Source: Pontederia crassipes
Lineage: Eukaryota; Streptophyta; Magnoliopsida; Commelinales; Pontederiaceae
NCBI GenBank assembly: GCA_030549335.1
Contig: CM060195.1
Location: forward strand, 6,293,001-6,357,000
Direction of reading: 5' to 3'
DNA: 64,000 bases
Position 1 is the stretch's first letter. Every line of letters starts with the position of its first letter. A program made the translations under genes and the position numbers. A model generated the notes under the pieces. The model had not been told where the DNA came from, did no database searches, and saw only the letters and a list, made by a program, of their open reading frames with translations. Positions 37,588 to 47,967 of this stretch are shown here, piece after piece.

Positions 37588-37885
37588 TCGTGGCTTGTCG
37601 TTGCTCGTTCTTGCTCGTGGGTGGTCGCCGCCCGCTCCTGCTCTCCTACGGTCATCGCTCTTGCTCTCTTGCGGTCGCTGCTCCTTCTCTCATGCGGTCG
37701 CGGCCCGCTCCTGCTCTCCTGCATTCGTTGCTCCTGTTCTCTTGCGGTCACCGCTTCTCTCCTACGGTCGCGCTCTTGCTCTCCTACAGTCGCTGCTCAT
37801 GTTCTCTTGCGGTCGCCGCTCCTGCTTCTTGTGGGTGGTCGTCACTCCTGCTGCTTTGGGTGGTCGCCGCTCGAAGTCGACGGCG
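37588..37885 (+). repeat. Pyrimidine-skewed minisatellite in MULE left subterminal DNA
   Basis: Imperfect repeats of CGCTCYTGCTCTCYTRCGGT, roughly 30-36 bp apart. Similar CT-skewed repeats occur in mirror position at the right end (42240-42470, reverse strand), so both probably belong to one extended terminal repeat. Overlapping open frames in all phases are a by-product of the repeat. Confidence 0.7.
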
Positions 37886-38124
37886 CTAGAAGTAATCTAC
37901 TCATTTCCTCTGCTCCTCCACCCTCTCGCTCCCCACATCCTTCCCTCGCTCCTTTGGAAGTTCAATCATTTTTAGGTACTATCTCTAAACCTTAATTTCT
38001 AATTATATGTGGGCCAATATGCTATATTGTTTTGCATATTGTTTCTAGGTGTTTTTTGCACATATGTGGACCTATAATTTATAATAGAGGTACTTGTTTG
38101 ACAGGTGCTAGCTCTTCCACATCA

Positions 38125-40430
38125 AAGAAAAGATGAGACAATTCGAAGGTGCTGAAGCATCAACATCAGCAACATACCTTGGTGGCATGATTTTTTTTAT
38201 AGTTTAATTAGTGGTTAATTAATATAGTATTTTATAATGTTAATTTATTTTTTTAGAGTCTGGTCACTTTGATCTCCATATTCACTATAATGGAGATAAA
38301 GGTGAATATGGCTATCGCAATGCTAACGTTGAGACCATTGTGAACATTGATTCAGATTTGATGTTGTTAATGGAGATTGACCACTTTGTGAAACTTATTG
38401 ACATGGTCGGATATGTGGCCTATAACTGGGTTCAGGTGAATATGGTTATTACAGGAAAACTATACACTTACTGAGGATGCTGAGAGGCTGAGTAGGATAC
38501 CACATGGTCTTAGTACCACTTCGTTCCCCAAGTAGAAATCGAAGATGAGGAGTCGGAATCAGGGTACGAGTAGTCAGACGAATTGGACACAACTTTACAC
38601 ACAGATGATGGAGGTGGCAAGAGAATAAGAGAACTAACTTTCGATGCTAAAAAATATATGAGTGATAACATTTTTAGATAGGTTTGAGCTTCAGTAATAA
38701 GGAAGAGTTCATTGAGGCTTGTCGAAATCATGGGTTAAAGAATACTCATGACATGATAAGAAGAGGGCACTAGCAGCTTGTTATAAAAAAATGTGGATGG
38801 AGAGTCACGGTGTCACCAAGAGATATGAAAGACCCAAGTGATGGAATTGGACCATTAAGTCAATGCAATTAAAGCACACCTATCCTAAGGTTTTCATGAA
38901 TTTCCACTTAACAACCAATAAATTGGTAGCTAGATACGAATCTTAGTTCCGGAGTTCAACAACATGGAAAATTCAAGGACTGATTGATCAAATGAGGAGG
39001 GAGATGTGTTACATGATTACTAGAATGACTACTTGGAAGGCTAAAGACCTTGCATTGAAGAACATCCATGATGATGGTGCTGAGCAGTATACCCTACCAT
39101 ATCGTGCAAAGATCCTGAGAACCAATCCCAACATTACACTCCAAGGTCTTTTTCAAGACCTCCAATGGAAGGGCATATATATTTTCCTTAAGGACTTTCT
39201 GTTGGTTTTAAATCTAGTTGTAGACCACTTATATGTCTTGATGGCTATTTTTTGAATGGTGATTTTGGTGGCCAATTACTAACAGCTATAGGAATAGATG
39301 CCAATAATTGCATCTTCCCAATCACATGGGCATATGTTGAGAATGAGAGCATTACTACTTGGCCATGGTTCTTAGAGAGCATAGGGTTTGACCTTCCACT
39401 AAACTATGGTAGGGGATGGACCTTTATGAGAGACAAGCAAAATGTAATCTCTTTCTCGCTTTAAATGTGATATATATTATTTTCTCAAAAAGTATATATA
39501 TCGTTCTTAAATGTACATTATTTGTAGGGACTGGTGAACATAATGTTTACCCATCTGCCGAACATAGGATGTATGAGACATTTATGGAGCAACTTCAGAG
39601 ACAAGGATTTCAAAAACAAACAATTCAAGTCCTTTCTTTGGAAGATAGACATGGCAACTACTCAACATGAGTTAGATTTTTACTTGAATGAGCTAAATAG
39701 TAAATCCCCTGAAGCTAGAGAATGGGTCAGAGAGAGGTCATGCTCCAATTGGAGTAGGGCTTGCTTCTTAGAAGTGCCGAAGTGTGACATGCTAATTAAT
39801 AATATATGCGAGTGTTTCAACAAGTACATCCTGGATGCTCGTGACAAGCCTATCATCACAATGATGGAGATGATATGCACGAAATTGATGAAACAACTAT
39901 GGAAGAATAGACAGTCACGACGATGAGGAAAAATGTTGGGATGTTGTGTTAAAAAATCAGAGAGAAGCTTGAAGAGATTAAAAACAATGCAGTCATATGG
40001 GAGCCAACATATTCAGGTGGCCCTAAGGTTCAGGTGAATTCAGAGGGGGCGCAATATGTCATTGACATGGACGAAAGGACATGTAGTTGTAGGTGATGGC
40101 AATTAATAGGATTCCTTGTGTACATGTTGTCGCGAGCATTTTTGGCAACAACGAGGATCCATACCTATACGTTGACAAATGCTAATGGACAAAAATATAT
40201 CTAAAGATTTATGATCAGCAATGGCCTATTGTTGAGGAACCTACCCCAATAACTCCACCTGCTGTTGTGAATAAAAGTAGAGGAAGGAAATGAAAAGCAC
40301 AGAGAAAAGAAGCAGAAAAACTCGAGATGGTCAGAACAATTAAAAGCATACTTAGCAAGAAAGGGAGAGTTCACATGAAGTGCAGTATATGTAGTGTGGT
40401 TGGACACAATAACACATTCCATGTAAGTAC
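38125..40430 (+). pseudogene. MULE (mudrA-type) transposase, degenerate
   Basis: An N-terminal segment reads HFDLHIHYNGDKGEYGYR (about 38265). The MuDR DNA-binding block follows (FSNKEEFIEACRNHGLKN, about 38695). The catalytic MULE domain spans a frame break near 39235: CRPLICLDGYFLNGDFGGQ, holding the first acidic residue, then LLTAIGIDANNCIFPI and WPWFLESI. An intron appears at 39444-39527 (donor GTAATC, acceptor TTGTAG), after which the frame reads LPNIGCMRHLWSNF and KCDMLINNICECFNKYI. A SWIM zinc finger (VIDMDERTCSC, about 40060) and a CCHC knuckle (CSICSVVGHNNTFH, about 40385) follow. Several stops and shifts make it inactive. It would excise and insert the MULE in the nucleus. Confidence 0.85.
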
Positions 40431-40859
40431 TAAAGTATTTAATTAGTATTAAAGTTCTCTATTTAAGTCAATTTTTGCGTATTCAAATATACAGACTACC
40501 ATGAAGCAAGAGGTTCAGATGTTGGCACTTAAAAAACTAGATCATCTCAGGTTGATGTTGGCAGTTCACAAAGTGGAAGATCAAGAGTTCACAAGCTAAT
40601 CCTTCTGAGGTTGTTGTTGGCACTTCACAGGTATATCGAAGAAAGAAAAGGAATGTTGCTTACAGTTCACAATACCCAAGATGCTACGCATGTACATTTT
40701 TCACTTTTTCCTTTATCACAACTTCATTAATCAAACTAATGTTACTCAATTGCTGCAATAGGAAGTGCCATCCCAATCAAGTCGGCCGACTACGAGATCC
40801 CAATCAAAAGCACCCACATCAAAGAAGTAAGAGAAAAAGAGGAAATGAAATATGTAATG
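40431..40859 (+). other. 3' end region of the MULE transposase gene
   Basis: An apparent intron begins at GTAAGTACTAAAG (about 40422) and further short exon-like pieces (SQVDVGSSQSG-type, Ser/Gln-rich) follow. The stop codon could not be assigned. Confidence 0.4.
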
Positions 40860-41285
40860 GTCATGTTTTTGTGTACGTAAATGAAAGTAGAACATATGTG
40901 GTGCCAATTTTTTGTACCCCAATATGTGTTTGTCGTATGTATTTCAACTCATCTTTGGAAATGAAATATGTAATGGTCCAAGGCGTATGATAAGCATTTA
41001 TGTAACGGTCATGTTTTTTTGTATGTAAATGAAAGTAGAACATATGTGATTTCAGTTTTTTTATCTCAATATGTGCTTAACTCAGCTTTGAAAATGAAAT
41101 ATGTAATGGTCCAAGGCGTATGATAAGCATTTATGTAATAGTCATATTTTTGTGTATGTAAATGGAAGTAGAACATATGTGATGTTAGTTTTTTGTATCC
41201 TAATATGTGCTTATCAGTGTATGTATTTTAACTCAGCTTTGGAAATGAAAGAAATATGTAATGGTCTTTATGTAATGTGCATGAG
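40860..41285. repeat. Tandem repeat, about 133-149-bp period, three copies
   Basis: CATGTTTTTGTGTAYGTAAATGAAAGTAGAACATATGTG recurs near 40862, 41009 and 41142, each followed by AATGAAATATGTAATGGTC and, in two copies, CAAGGCGTATGATAAGCATTTATGTAA. It lies between the two convergent MULE genes, in their 3' flanks. Confidence 0.8.
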
Positions 41286-41384
41286 CTAGTTTGCGACCTT
41301 GCTTTTCAAACTTGCAAGATAGGTGACCATCGCAAAACATATACAAAGGTACAATGATCGCAAGAATGCACTAAATAAAATACG

Positions 41385-41690
41385 ATGACCTCCCACCAAC
41401 TGAATAATTAAATGGATGATCAAGTTATTTTTTAGATAAAGTTAAATGACCTTGACAAGTCAGATGACCGTACTGATAAAAAATTATGTTGGATGACCTT
41501 GAAGCTAAAAGACGTAAGTTGGATGATTGTTGAAATATTCAACATTAAGTTAGATGACCATCTTTTTTTCAACAACTTAAGTACGATGATCGTGTATTTT
41601 ATAAGGTTAAGTTGGATGACCTTATCGTTATAACAAATTAAGTTTGATGACCACGACATTCTGAAATTAAAATTGATGCCCTTCACTCGA
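41385..41690. repeat. Dispersed motif array, AAGTTGGATGACC
   Basis: About ten degenerate copies of AAGTTGGATGACCNT occur at roughly 30-60-bp spacing, including AGTTAAATGACCTTG, TATGTTGGATGACCTTG, TAAGTTGGATGATTGT, AAGTTAGATGACCAT and TTAAGTTGGATGACCTT. The same word occurs twice in the right terminal inverted repeat (42750-42785), and a variant, AAGTTGGGTGACC, in both terminal repeats. Confidence 0.8.
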
Positions 41691-41745
41691 GATCGGGTGA
41701 ATATTCCACAGACAAATTTCATTTAATTAAACAAACTTTGTTCAT

Positions 41746-42516
41746 CTAACACAAGGTGTCAATCAAAGTACAAGAAACTCTAAACATGTAAAAAACTAAT
41801 ATACATATACAAAGTATTGACATCTTTCTAATCCACAAATTTATCTTTTTCCTCTCTTCTTCAATTCCATCTTTCAATATCCTAACATGTTCTCTTTCAG
41901 CTTCAATCTCTGCCTCAAGAATTCGGTTCCTTTCCTTTTTAGCATCAATTTTGAAATTCAGCTTATCCAACTTGCGTAATAATCCATTGATCACCAGCTT
42001 ACTTCTTGATTCCACATGTGGATCTAGCCAAAAATAGTCGTGCAATCAATTGCCCTATGAAAAAACATAAACTTAAAAATCAACAACTTAGTTAATGAGA
42101 TGTTAAAATGACTGCATAAAACTTACCCTCAAATTTTGACAACTGTAGAATAAACGCCCTGGATTGCTTTTTGTCCATGAAGTTCTAATCATAGTTTCTT
42201 CTCTGCACTCACACTTCTTAATGGAGTAAGAGATGACATTATGTTCATACCAGGATCGAGCGGAGTGGCGAGCATAGGAGCGAACGGTGCAGCGAGCACG
42301 TGAGTGCAAGCGAGTAGGAGTGAGCGGAGAGGTGAGCATAGGAGTGAGCGGAGCGGCGAGCGTAGGAGCGAGTGGCGCAGTGAGTGCAGGAGCGAGTGGC
42401 ACGATGAGCAGGTGCGAGAGGAGCAGAGAGCAAGTACGAGCAGAGCGAGGGGAGCGGAGAGAGCAGAGGAACGAGCTGATCATCGATCCCAGGTGCAAGC
42501 AGAACACCGAATGCAC
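41746..42516 (-). pseudogene. MULE second gene: GRF zinc finger, coiled coil, membrane span
   Basis: Two exons on the minus strand, convergent with the transposase. Exon 1 (42516 to 42127; start uncertain) has a Pro/Ala/Leu-rich repeat region, then CECREETMIRTSWTKSNPGR and LFYSCQN, the core of a GRF-type zinc finger. It ends at a clean donor GTAAGT (42126-42121). After acceptor TTCATAG (about 42053-42059) exon 2 encodes HDYFWLDPHVESRSK, the end of the finger. A coiled coil follows (RILEAEIEAEREHVRILKDG), then a hydrophobic span, MSILCICILVFYMF, and the frame stops at 41746. Exon 2 has an in-frame TGA where the next zinc-binding Cys is expected. GRF fingers bind nucleic acid in several repair proteins. 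The role here is unknown. Confidence 0.65.
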
Positions 42517-42535
42517 GAGCGATCAGTGACCCAAC

Positions 42536-42827
42536 AAATCTAGGGTTATGCGGAGAAAAGGGGAAATGCATCGGCGAAATGGGGACCGTCCAAGTGTAAA
42601 AGATTATAAAAACCACGTAGGAGAGAAGTACATTTAAGTTATTTTCGACGTGACAGATGACAGGTCAGACAGCGTGGCGTCCACATAGGTAATCCACCAC
42701 AACAACCACTTGCGATGACCGCGAGTAAAAGATTCACAAAGTTGGATGACCTTTCACTTACAAAACAAAGTTGGATGACCTTATTGGGAACACCCTATAA
42801 GTTGGGTGACCATCCTTGAAATTTACT
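42536..42827 (+). repeat. MULE right terminal inverted repeat
   Basis: The reverse complement of 27317-27545, longer by about 80 bp that include two AAGTTGGATGACC words. The adjacent pyrimidine-skewed DNA at 42240-42470 (minus strand) mirrors 37588-37885. Confidence 0.85.
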
Positions 42828-42838
42828 CATTTATAGTA

Positions 42839-43371
42839 TGATGATGGCAATGTGTTTGTTATGAGCCTATCAAATGAGGTGATCCATATGAATCTACAAT
42901 CTCTCTCGAGACCTGGCCATTTTTCTACATTAGGTGCCATAGGTTGGTGGCTGCCCAATCTTAATTAGCAATAGTTTTGTAAGAAGAGCGTACATTGGGT
43001 GCCCCAATGCTCCATATGGCCATAAAAGTAGATCATTTGAGGTTCCAAGTTCTACATGCAAATGGGCTGCAATTAATTTTCATGATGTCTTGCATATCTA
43101 AATGTGGCACAATCTCGTTCCAATCAAACTTATTAATATTGTACATGTCTTGAACTATTTTTTTATGGAGAATATATGAAAGGGAATGTGATGTTATCCA
43201 GGGGTCCTTGTGAATTCTTCCATTGGTTAGTCCAAAGTGCTCTATCTTCTTTGATAATGATCCATCTTATTGAGGGTGCTACTTGGTTCCGTGGTTTGCA
43301 CATTTCCTTCTATAGTCAAGAATCTTAAGGTTTGGACACTAGCTTTACTTCAGTTGATACATGGTTAATAT
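42839..43371 (-). pseudogene. LINE zf-RVT (post-RT zinc-binding) segment
   Basis: The minus strand encodes INKFDWNEIVPHLDMQDIMK, then RTWNLK, then RFIWITSFDRLITN (ending near 42865). This is the order of the zinc-binding domain after reverse transcriptase in plant L1 LINEs. Stops interrupt it. The end of the domain continues at 27305 on the other side of the MULE. Its 5' side is interrupted by the hAT-like element at 43380. Confidence 0.7.
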
Positions 43372-44726
43372 ATTTTGAGCAATGTTGTAAGACCCAACTC
43401 GAACATCAACTTGAATTATTCAACAGGTTGGATTGGACTTGTCGAATCAAATGGTTGAATCAGATTATAATAATTTAATATAAAGAATAAAATGTCTATA
43501 AAAGTTTCATTCATTATATCACTAATAATAATGACAACAATTTTTTTAGTCACAACTCAACACAACCAATAATTCAAATCTAACACTAGTCCATAAAGTA
43601 ATATAACAACATTAAAGTATTAAACACAAGTTCATAAGATAAATTAATTGAACACAAGTTCACAAAATAATATAACAACATATAAACATAATCAAACACA
43701 CAACTTCATTTCATAAGGTAGCACAACATTTCATAATGAAACACAAATTTCAAATGTTAATAAGTTCTTGTAAAAATAAAAAAAACATAAATAACAATTT
43801 CCAAGTTCACGATTCTTTCGCAAAGCATCAATCTTAATCATTTTTCTTTAGTAATCTTCATCTTGAATAAAAGAATCCAAATTGATCAACAAGTCCTCAA
43901 CATTATTATTTTTACGTATCATCTTCAAAAAACATATAAATGAAAGGAGTTAAAGATTAAACTTGACAATTATAAACATGTCACAAGTCAATACTTTGAA
44001 TTTTGAACAAAAACAAAAAAATATGTTTACCTTCTTGCATATCAAGTTTTGGACCTTTCAAATCATTCTACAACATATTCTCCAACTCATCATAATCAAG
44101 AATTATGCTCTCTTCCTCCTCCACAATACAAAATTCAATCTTGTCCAAACTCTCATAATCAATAGGATCAAAAAATACTTCTTAATAAGAGATATACAAA
44201 ATAACAAAACGACAATTAACATATAAGAGCTATAAAATAAAGTTATAAGAAAAAGAATGAATATATAAAATTTTCATTTCACAAATCTATTATTAAAACT
44301 CAAATTGTAATGTACATATATAATATCATTTAATATCTTATGTTTTAACTTGTTTTTTTTTCTTTGAATGGATTCTTTTATATATACTCCAATTTATTTC
44401 ACAATAAAATGATGATGTAGTTTATCTTAGAAATGATTCAACCAACAAGCTCATTTCCTTATTAATATCATATAGACCTTTATATCCTAAACCAATAGTT
44501 GGAATGGTATCATAGGTTAATAATAAACTGAACTTGCATAACTAAAAGAAATGAAATAATCATAAAAGAATCTAGCAACAACTAAATAATCTTGGTGAAC
44601 AACTTTTTTACCTGCCAAAGACACTTGTAATTGAATGTCAAGAGTAGTTTTTGAAGGAAAAAGAACTATTTGTAGTTCTTATTTCTTTTCTTTTACCCTT
44701 GACTTCACTTGGATTCCTTGTGGCAA

Positions 44727-45030
44727 CTTATTCTTCTACACCTATCTCAATTTGCTCACTAGAAGTATCTGTTCCTTCACTTTCTTCATGTGCTCGTTTC
44801 TTCGATGTAGCTACATATTTCAAATGCTCTCCAAGTTTATACTTAACCTCATAACTAATTTTAGGGCAAGACAACGCCTCTCTTTTTTTTTTCTAGCAAG
44901 ATGTATACAGTTTCATCTTGTATATTCCTCCTCCACCTTTTAGAACTTTTCCACGATGCAAACATCTCAATGATCTTTTTTTCTATTTCATCAAAATAAA
45001 TATGGCAACGCTCCCATGCAGGATCCACTT
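44727..45030 (-). pseudogene. Fragment of hAT transposase (BED finger region)
   Basis: The minus strand opens DPAWERCHIYFDEIEKKII, matching the DPAW-x-x-C start of BED fingers in plant hAT transposases. ALSCPKISYEVKYKLGEHL, which fits the region just after the finger, comes later. The central part, including GGGIYKMK, reads in another frame. No full catalytic domain was recognised downstream, though 43860-43925 encodes NNNVEDLLINLDSFIQDEDY, as may occur near the C-terminus. Confidence 0.5.
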
Positions 45031-45244
45031 TTATCTTACTGCTCGAGAGCTCAGAGAAACTATTGTAGTGTTGTCGATTTCATATTGTGTTTAAGATTAT
45101 TCAATAAGTGTTTGAGTTTCACCACAACTACTTCCTCCTTGTCCTGCAAAAGTATAATTAAATATATAAAACATCAATTAACCAAAGTGTTATTACCCTA
45201 ATTGGCATTTGAGTTTTATTATTGTTGTCCTTCATTCATCCCTC

Positions 45245-45590
45245 ACACAAATGAATCCTAGAAGCAACCTTGGCTGCGCAAGGACTTGCCCTAGTGGATG
45301 GCGCCCTTGGATGGCCAAGGTCACGCTCTCATTCTTCAGCCTCAGGGGTGGCCTTGGCCGTGTAGCTGAACCTGGCTAGCCTAGGGTGCTACCAAGGTGT
45401 GTCGTTGGCTCTCTGAAGGCGTTGTTGAGGTGTGACCTTGGCCGATCAACGACCACATTGCTAGAACATAGCCTTGGCTAATCGCGACTAGCAATTGCGC
45501 CGCCAAAGCATGGCTTGGACCGCCCAATGGCCGTGCCGCTAGATGACCTTGGTTGACTAATGATAGCATCGCCAGAGTTCGATCGACACC
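45245..45590. repeat. GC-rich degenerate repeat inside the hAT-like element
   Basis: Variants of GACCTTGGCYGNNYAANGNC recur about every 35-60 bp (GGCCAAGGTCACGC, GTGGCCTTGGCCGTG, GTGTGACCTTGGCCGATCAAC, ATGACCTTGGTTGACTAATG). It contrasts strongly with the AT-rich flanks. It is probably subterminal DNA of the element and is not coding. Confidence 0.55.
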
Positions 45591-46108
45591 AAAAAATAAA
45601 TGAGTACGAAATACGAATGAGGATTAAGAACCAACAATGGAAAGTATAAACTCACCGGGGTTGTCACCATAGATCATTTCAAGATCACTGTCAAATCTCC
45701 GCCCTTTGGGAATTTGCGTATGCATGACTGTTGTTGAATTGAAGGCTGCTTGAGTATAGAGCAACAAAAGTCGGACTATCGAAGGGCTTTATCACTGTCA
45801 TCTAGCTGGGGGTCACTGCCAAACCGTCGACGAAGCGCCGAATCACAATTGAAATGCACGATCTAGGGTACATAGAGATCACCCAGTCGAGAGTATGCAT
45901 CATAGTGACTTAGGCACAAGGATGGTAAACCAATCCATTTTTTTGAAAAAAAAAAATCATTTGGGTCATGAGAACCGGGTTTGCTAGTTTGACCAGGTTT
46001 GATTGTGAAAAAGGCAATTTGGGTTTATGTCAAACCTTGAACCATTTTCCTCATTGGACATTGGTCTAATTAGTCTGCTCGACTGAGTTTTAACTCATTG
46101 CTTTTGAG

Positions 46109-46520
46109 TGGAGTACGTATATCCTAAGGTTTCCTAATGGTTGAGCTATGAGTGCACCATCGTACTATTGTGTTTTGTTGAGCTAAAAAACCTCATGTAT
46201 CTTTATGCTGACATAATGTCTGCCATTTCGTCTAGTGCATTTTTTTTCCTTTCTACATTGTGCCCTTACATGAAGCTTTTACATGTTCTATCTATACCTA
46301 ACAAAGTTCTTGGAATCCCAATAACGTGCATGAGGTAGTGTGGCCCTAGAGGTATTGCAACCCATATATTGTGAATGAGTGCCTCCCATAGTGTTTTTTT
46401 GCACTATGGAATGAATGGACTTATGGTGCTCGTGGCAGAGGGTGAGTTGAATGGTGTTTGGAGTTCCAACCTATCCAAATGAAGTTGAATTTCCCCTTCT
46501 TTTTACATATCTTGTTTGCA
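46109..46520 (-). pseudogene. LINE fragment, continuation of the endonuclease region
   Basis: The minus strand encodes LWEALIHNIWVAIPLGPHYL in a position fitting the LW...PW(L/V)xxGDFN part of L1 endonucleases, though badly decayed. It joins 47722-47967 if the AT-rich insert between them is removed. Confidence 0.4.
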
Positions 46521-47721
46521 TAATGATTATTAGGATCAGATCGGACAACAACTTACATAAGCCTTTGTTTCATGTCGATCCGATCATATTGGATATAAAA
46601 ATATTATAATTTAATATGATATATTAAATCAAATGATCATATTTTAATTATACACATTTGTGGATGAAATTATGTTCAATTATATCGACAAATATAATTA
46701 TAACAAATAAAAAAATTATAAGAAATTTAAAGTTTGAGATTTAATGCAGTATTAAAATAATATATTCTGTATTGAATCATAATATTTACGAATTAAGCCA
46801 ACATTCAATTATGAAGAAGGCAAATGTAATAACAATTTATAAAAAAAAAATTTAAATTTTATGGTTTAATGTACATATACTAAGCTCATAGCTATGAAAA
46901 TCAAAATTTTATATAATTATAAATTAAAATCCTATGGGATTTTTTTATATACTCGGTATTTTGTGTATGCCATATCTTTATTTTCTTGATTTATTGGCTA
47001 CATTCATATTTAAAATAATAAATAAATAAAAGCTTCCATTTGAAACATTATGACAAGATTATATGTTCTATAATTAAATTGTGGTAAAATTATTGATTAT
47101 CTAACTAATTTAAACTTGTTTCATATTAAATTAAAATTTTGTGTCTATATCATATGTATAATACTATACTATATTATGGTATGTTACACATATGACAAAG
47201 AAGCTTATCTCACCATTCACATCTGAGTTCTTTCATTATATTATATATAATATAGTAAATATATAATTAATTCATATTATATATATTATATACATATATC
47301 ACATAAAAAAGTTGAACGTAATAATAATTCTTAAGATTAAAGTTAAAGTTTAATTAATTTTGAATTAGGTGAAAAAAGAATAAACAAATGTACACAGATA
47401 GTCCCATATTTGTGGTAGTTGAAATATGAGAGGAAAATGACAAGTATTAATAGAGCAGGATTAATGTAACGAATGCTAAAATATATATCTTTGGATCTTC
47501 AAATTTAAAATGACACCTTTTGTTTAATCATTTATTAGGAAAAACTGTTCACTAAATATTTTTTTTGGCCACTTCAAATAGTTGGGTTTGGCCAATTTCA
47601 CCAGATGGGATTTGATTTTGATGATTGTAATTGACTTCACCCGATCTCGGCCATAGTTTGGAGGGCTCTTACAAGCTAATATGGTGGCCGATCGAATCCT
47701 GGTTCGATGTTAATAACATTG
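46521..47721. mobile_element. Candidate CAATG-ended hAT-like element, AT-rich
   Basis: The left end TAATGATTATTAGGATCAGATCGG and, on the other strand, the right end CAATGTTATTAACATCGAACC resemble the ends of 16494-17477. As there, GC-rich ends enclose a very AT-rich middle. It interrupts the LINE endonuclease frame. No convincing 8-bp duplication was found, so the exact ends are uncertain. Confidence 0.45.
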
Positions 47722-47967
47722 GTATGTTTTAGCATCACTACTTCTGATATCTAAGAGAATGATGATGCTAGGTTTCTCCAAATAGATGAGCGCTTGAATG
47801 TGGCTTAAGAAGTTGTTATTGCCCACACCTCGACTCTTCCACTTATAATTTTTATCATTATGGTGGAAAGGAGTGGGGGCTAATGCGATGACAATATCTC
47901 CTACTACATTTGGATTTATGCATGTTGATAAGTTAGAAAGGCATGTCACAATGTTCTTCCCTTCCAT
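47722..47967 (-). pseudogene. LINE ORF2 start: endonuclease
   Basis: The minus-strand frame encodes YKWKSRGVGNNNFLSHI and then KPSIIILLDIRSSDAK. These match the first two blocks (WNCRG-x-G and KP-x-I-x-x-L-x-E-x-x) of the apurinic-type endonuclease of plant L1 elements. The normal catalytic Asn of WNCRG is Lys here and the later Glu is Asp, so it is inactive. It is cut at 47721 by an insertion. Confidence 0.7.

Larger units (their letters stand above)
27317..42827 (+). mobile_element. Mutator-like element (MULE) carrying nested insertions
   Basis: The ends are long inverted repeats. Both begin AGTAAATTTCAAGGAT, continue with TCACCCAACTTATAGGG, and remain alignable for over 200 bp (27317-27545 against 42536-42827). 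Flanking 11-bp words CATTGATAGTA (27306-27316) and CATTTATAGTA (42828-42838) differ at one base, in the 9-11-bp range typical of MULE target duplications. Inside are a mudrA-type transposase pseudogene on the + strand, a convergent GRF zinc-finger gene on the - strand, and an hAT element inserted near the left end. Without that insertion the MULE would be about 5.6 kb. It sits in the zf-RVT region of a minus-strand LINE. Confidence 0.88.
43380..46100 (-). mobile_element. hAT-like element with CAATG termini (2.7 kb)
   Basis: It is flanked by ATTTTGAG (43372-43379) and CTTTTGAG (46101-46108), an 8-bp duplication with one difference. The ends are CAATGTTGTAAGACCCAACTC at the left, and CAATGAGTTAAAACTCAGTC on the other strand at the right, resembling the ends of 16494-17477. 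It encodes a decayed BED finger on the minus strand, so it may be a near relative of the autonomous source. It is inserted in the LINE between the endonuclease and the zf-RVT segment. Confidence 0.75.

Noticed and set aside
37435..37995. 186-codon + strand frame rich in Ser, Leu, Cys and Arg
   Set aside because: It spans the hAT end and the minisatellite, and three overlapping frames stay open there, which is typical of repeats and not of a protein.
42287..42543. Plus-strand Arg/Glu/Ser-rich frames opposite the GRF gene
   Set aside because: Antisense to the Pro/Ala-rich repeat of the GRF gene exon 1. No independent support.
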